Assembly: GCA_009602725.1 (NCBI GenBank)
Contig: WELB01000387.1
Coordinates: 13,350-46,371, forward strand
From: Spirogloea muscicola
Taxonomy: Eukaryota; Streptophyta; Zygnematophyceae; Spirogloeales; Spirogloeaceae
Direction: 5' to 3'
Length of the DNA: 33,022 nt
Part shown: one piece after another, positions 30,166 through 33,022 of the stretch
Position numbering within the stretch: the first letter of the stretch is position 1
How the letters are laid out: every line of letters begins with the position of its first letter
Translations under genes and position numbers: made by a program
Notes under the pieces: model-generated
What the model was told of the DNA's origin: nothing
Databases searched by the model: none
What the model saw: the letters and a program-made list of their open reading frames with translations, nothing else

Positions 30166-33022
30166 TCAATTCGGGTTCACGGCTGTCACAACAGCAGGGC
30201 CATGCCGAATGGACGGAATCTGGCTAGACGAAGCTGGTGTGAGCTTGGCAGGCAGGAGCTGAGCCTCATGGAGTTGCGGGAGCAAGGGAGTGGAGCACTC
30301 CAGCAACGGCGGCGTCGGGGAGGGAGAGGGGCTGGACGAGGGAGGTGGCGATGAGGCGGACAGTGAGGATGGGGACAGGGCCACGGCAGGTCCCTCTGCT
30401 GGCAGCACTGGCTGTGAAGGTGGTGCGCCGCGGGACAACGATCCCACATTGGCGAGCTTCCGCCGCACCTTCTTGCTCGTCCCACTCCGCTTCTTCTGCG
30501 GCATGTCGGAGCCCTCCCGCCGCAGCGCCGCACCCTTGGCGGCTCTGCAAGGCCGCGTCAAGGGGAGTGAGTTGTAGTCTCCATGGAGAGAGAGCGCCTG
30601 CATTTGTGAGGCCAAGCTTTTCTCCAATTCTATAAGGACCATCTCAACCATGTGGCTAAGATAATGCTCAAAGCCACACATCATACCTCCCTCTCAGCAC
30701 CTTGAAGGCATCAGTGGTTGCATACGGCAAGCTGGTCTTAGGATCCCGGTACCTGCAGCAAGCGCGCTCAGCTGCCTCTTGGTGGCAGCCCGTGCAAGCC
30801 GGCAGAAGCTGTCGCAGATCTTGGAGCGCCTAATGGCTTTGAGCTCCTCACAACACTCCAACTTTGAGGTAAAAGAGGAACTGGTCTCAGGGCCTTCACA
30901 AAGAGGCCTCACCTTGCTGGAAGGCCCGTGACAAAGCACAGCGCCGGAGCAGGAGCTGCAGGGCACAGCCACCAGCTTGTGATTTATGCGCTCTTGAGAG
31001 GCTATGCCCACAAGTGCAAGTCCAAGTGACTGGGTCGAGAAAAGATTGTCCAACATTGTGGGCTGGCAGTTTGCCGAGACCACGAATTTCAGGGTTTGGG
31101 TTGAGTGCATCAGCCCTGCACTTTCTTGTCCCACCTTTGGGCACCTTTGACCGGAGCGCCTCCGGGAGCTGAGCAGTCCGTGTAAACTCAATTGTGTTGC
31201 GGCCTGGCAAGCTCGTTGTGCAGGCATGTTACGGTGCTCCTGAGGCTAAGGAGTGAGGGAGTGCAAAGAGTGGCCCTGTTGGCAAGCGGATCTCCAAAGC
31301 GTGCAGCGCAGAAGGATACCTTCTCGGGAGACAAAGCGGATGAGGGGCCCCATGTAGGCGGCCTTCTGCACCACTGCTTTGCGCTTCACCTCCTCTTCCC
31401 GCGCCAGCATTGCCTCCAGGGACTGCAGATTGAGGATCTCTGTCATGACAAGCCGCCGGCCCAAAAGGTGGCATGTTGGCCTGGTGTCAGGGTAGATTTC
31501 TTTGCAGATGTTGCTGTCGGGCAAGCGGTCGAGGACATACATGTGAAATCGACGTAAAGCCGGAGCGGGGTTGGAGGAAGGAGATAGAGGTAGAGGGAAA
31601 GGGGGAGCAGAGAGGGGGGGGGGATGGCGGGGTTGCTTGGGCACCAGTCTGCGCGGCCTCGATGAGCATCTCCTCTTGTGTGCGTCTGCGCTCCTCCTCT
31701 TTCTTCTTCTTCACCACGACCACCTGCTGACCACTCCAGGCACGGCAACGCATGCGGAGCTTTGGCGTCAGGAGCCTCACAATAGTCATCAGAGCGCAAG
31801 GCCAGGCTTGCTTGCAGACTTCGGACGCAAGACCTCTAGCCTCAAAGCTTAGGAGTCCATATCTCGACCTGATTCCTGGACCCTAGGTCCCTAACCATGG
31901 ACTGCAGATGTCAAGTTGGAAGCCCCATTGCCCCCTCACCTTGGCCGCAGCCTGCTGCTGCTTGGCGCGCTCGGCCTCGCGCTCGATGTCCTTGACGACG
32001 ACAACTGTGCGCGTCGACTTGCGGCGGCCAGCCTCCCCCGGGCTGCTGAGCTCAGCAGCTGGGCTACTGCCGCCGAGAGGCTGGCCCTCCTTGGCCTCGA
32101 GCTGCCGCCGCTTGGCCCGGGTGGGCTGCCGGGTGGCTGGCGGCGGGGCGGCGCCACCTCCGCCGCCGCCGGCCGCTCGGCTGAGGTCCTGCAACGTCGA
32201 GGCCGAGCGTGGAGGAGGCTTCCTCTGTCGAGGCCGCGCCGGCCGTTGCCGCTTCCGCCTGAATCGCCACAAGAGGAGAGCGCCGCAGCCTCCTCCTCAG
32301 CAGGAAATATCAAATTCTCTCTTCTGGGCTGGTCAATCACAGCCATCGCCCTTTACTGGAAGAGTCTTTCATCATGTTGGCACCGCTGCCGGTATGCGTG
32401 GCTTTATGGAATTAAGGCCAGGGTTCGGAAGTAGGCCACTTTAATCACAGGTTTTGGCGCTTCGGAGCGAGAGATACTTAGGGTTTAGGGTTAGGTTTAG
32501 GGGGGCTTTAGCGTTTGGGGTATGCGTTCGGTTTTAAGGAAGTAGGGTTTAGGGTTTCCCAGCGGCCGACAGCGGCAACCGTAGAGGTGAGTCTGCAGCG
32601 CCCCAGCTGACCTGCCTCCGACGCCGTCATCGTCGCTGCCGCCGACGCCCTCGCCCCCGGACGACTCCTGTCACCCCGCGGTACAGCACCCGCCAGGACA
32701 GCTGTCAGCCGCGACTGACGACGGGCGGCCGCCGCTGCGCCAGGCAACGGGCTGCTCGATCAGTCACAGCGGCGGCGGTGGCGACGGCGGCGGTGGCGAT
32801 GGCTGTGGCGGAGGCGGCGGCAATGGCTGCGGCAGCGGCGGCCGCGGCGGCGGCGGCTCACGTCGCTGTCGAAGAAGTCGCTGTCAAACTCGTCCTCCGG
32901 CTCGGCGTCGGGCTCCGCCTCGAAGTCCTCGTCGCCGTCCCGCTGCGCAGCTCCGCCAGCCGGGCGAGCGGCCGGGTGAGGCCACCTGGCGGCGGAGCCA
33001 CGGCGGCGGCGGCGGCGGCGGC
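30166..33022 (-). CDS. SWC2: SWC2/VPS72 (YL1) subunit of the SWR1 chromatin-remodelling complex, 5' end beyond window
   Basis: SWC2/YL1 binds the H2A.Z-H2B dimer and helps SWR1 place H2A.Z in nucleosomes. Proposed exons, 5' to 3': beyond 33022-32862, 32667-32612, 32258-31940, 31723-31645, 31439-31320, 31203-31135, 30955-30913, 30752-30687, 30544-30166; every GT-AG join keeps phase (377 codons with stop after the first partial exon). The first exon is acidic (DGDEDFEAEPDAEPEDEFD, FFDSD), as in the YL1 N-terminus that contacts histones. RRKSTRTVVVVKDIEREAER, TQEEMLIEAAQTEILNLQSL, AREEEVKRKAVVQKAAYMGP and IRFVSREGRNTIEF follow in family order. The YL1_C domain is split over exons: EALRSKVPKAPAPALCFVTG, LPARYRDPKTSLPYATTDAF, KVLRGR. 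The last exon adds a Lys/Arg patch (PQKKRSGTSKKVRRKL) and a Ser/Pro-rich tail that is probably disordered. The 56-bp second exon rests on phase only. Confidence 0.9.
32326..32372 (+). repeat. Retrotransposon 3' stem-loop in SWC2 intron
   Basis: GGGCTGGTCAATCACAGCC followed by 'atcgccctttactggaag'. It lies inside the proposed intron 32259-32611, antisense to SWC2. Confidence 0.75.
32477..32558 (+). repeat. Interstitial telomere-like tract in SWC2 intron
   Basis: CTTAGGGTTTAGGGTTAGG with further TTTAGGG units, a degenerate middle, then GTAGGGTTTAGGGTTT at 32542-32557. It lies inside the proposed intron 32259-32611, about 100 bp from a retrotransposon stem-loop. Confidence 0.92.
32763..32861. 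repeat. GGC-rich low-complexity tract in SWC2 intron
   Basis: GGCGGCGG, GGTGGCGACGG and GGCTGCGGCAG units fill the end of the intron next to exon 1. A similar GGC run closes the window at 33001-33022. Confidence 0.75.

Overview
The window is nuclear DNA from a eukaryote of the green lineage, most likely a green alga or another early-branching green organism; I cannot name the species. The evidence is GT-AG introns in every recognisable gene, a plant-type bHLH factor with an ACT-like domain, a plant-type CbbY phosphatase, and TTTAGGG-type (plant) telomeric repeats. Coding DNA is very GC-rich. The sequence is a draft scaffold: there is a 25-N gap at 19736-19760 between a (GA)n run and a 123-base T run, and single Ns at 14594 and 27784 near GCC-repeat tracts.

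Six spliced genes and one apparently single-exon gene are supported. All exon models were built by eye from splice signals, reading phase and family conservation. (1) A TsaE-like ATPase (+, 1937-3637, 4 exons) runs tail-to-tail with (2) a CbbY-like HAD phosphatase (-, 3687-6333, 8 exons); only 49 bp separate their stop codons. (3) A bHLH-ACT transcription factor (-, 12549-14776, 5 exons). (4) A protein with an HLH-like segment but no basic region (+, 20035-20883). (5) A LarB/CpmA-family protein (-, 22191-24171, 7 exons). (6) An unrecognised two-exon gene (-, 26270-27600). (7) A SWC2/VPS72 (YL1) chromatin protein (-, 30166 to beyond the window end, 9 exons seen). They look like unrelated housekeeping and regulatory genes, not one pathway.

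The space between genes (about 0.2-1.7, 6.3-10.6, 15.6-19.3 and 27.6-29.2 kb) is filled with 5'-truncated, decayed copies of one non-LTR retrotransposon family. The longest copy (-, about 7.8-9.76 kb) keeps the YADD box of reverse transcriptase, a Cys-His finger and a restriction-like-endonuclease-type C-terminus. Many copies keep only the last residues of the ORF (consensus SDLxLLTRGY-stop) followed about 80-130 nt later by a short stem-loop (GGGCTGG...CAGCC). About 30 copies of this stem-loop occur here in both orientations. I interpret it as the 3'-end signature of the element.

The most unusual structural observations are this 3' stem-loop family, a local inversion inside one copy (28.99-29.14 kb), a stem-loop module lying inside a retrotransposon ORF (8.72-8.81 kb), and short telomere-repeat tracts lying inside introns of three different genes (CbbY-like, LarB-like, SWC2).
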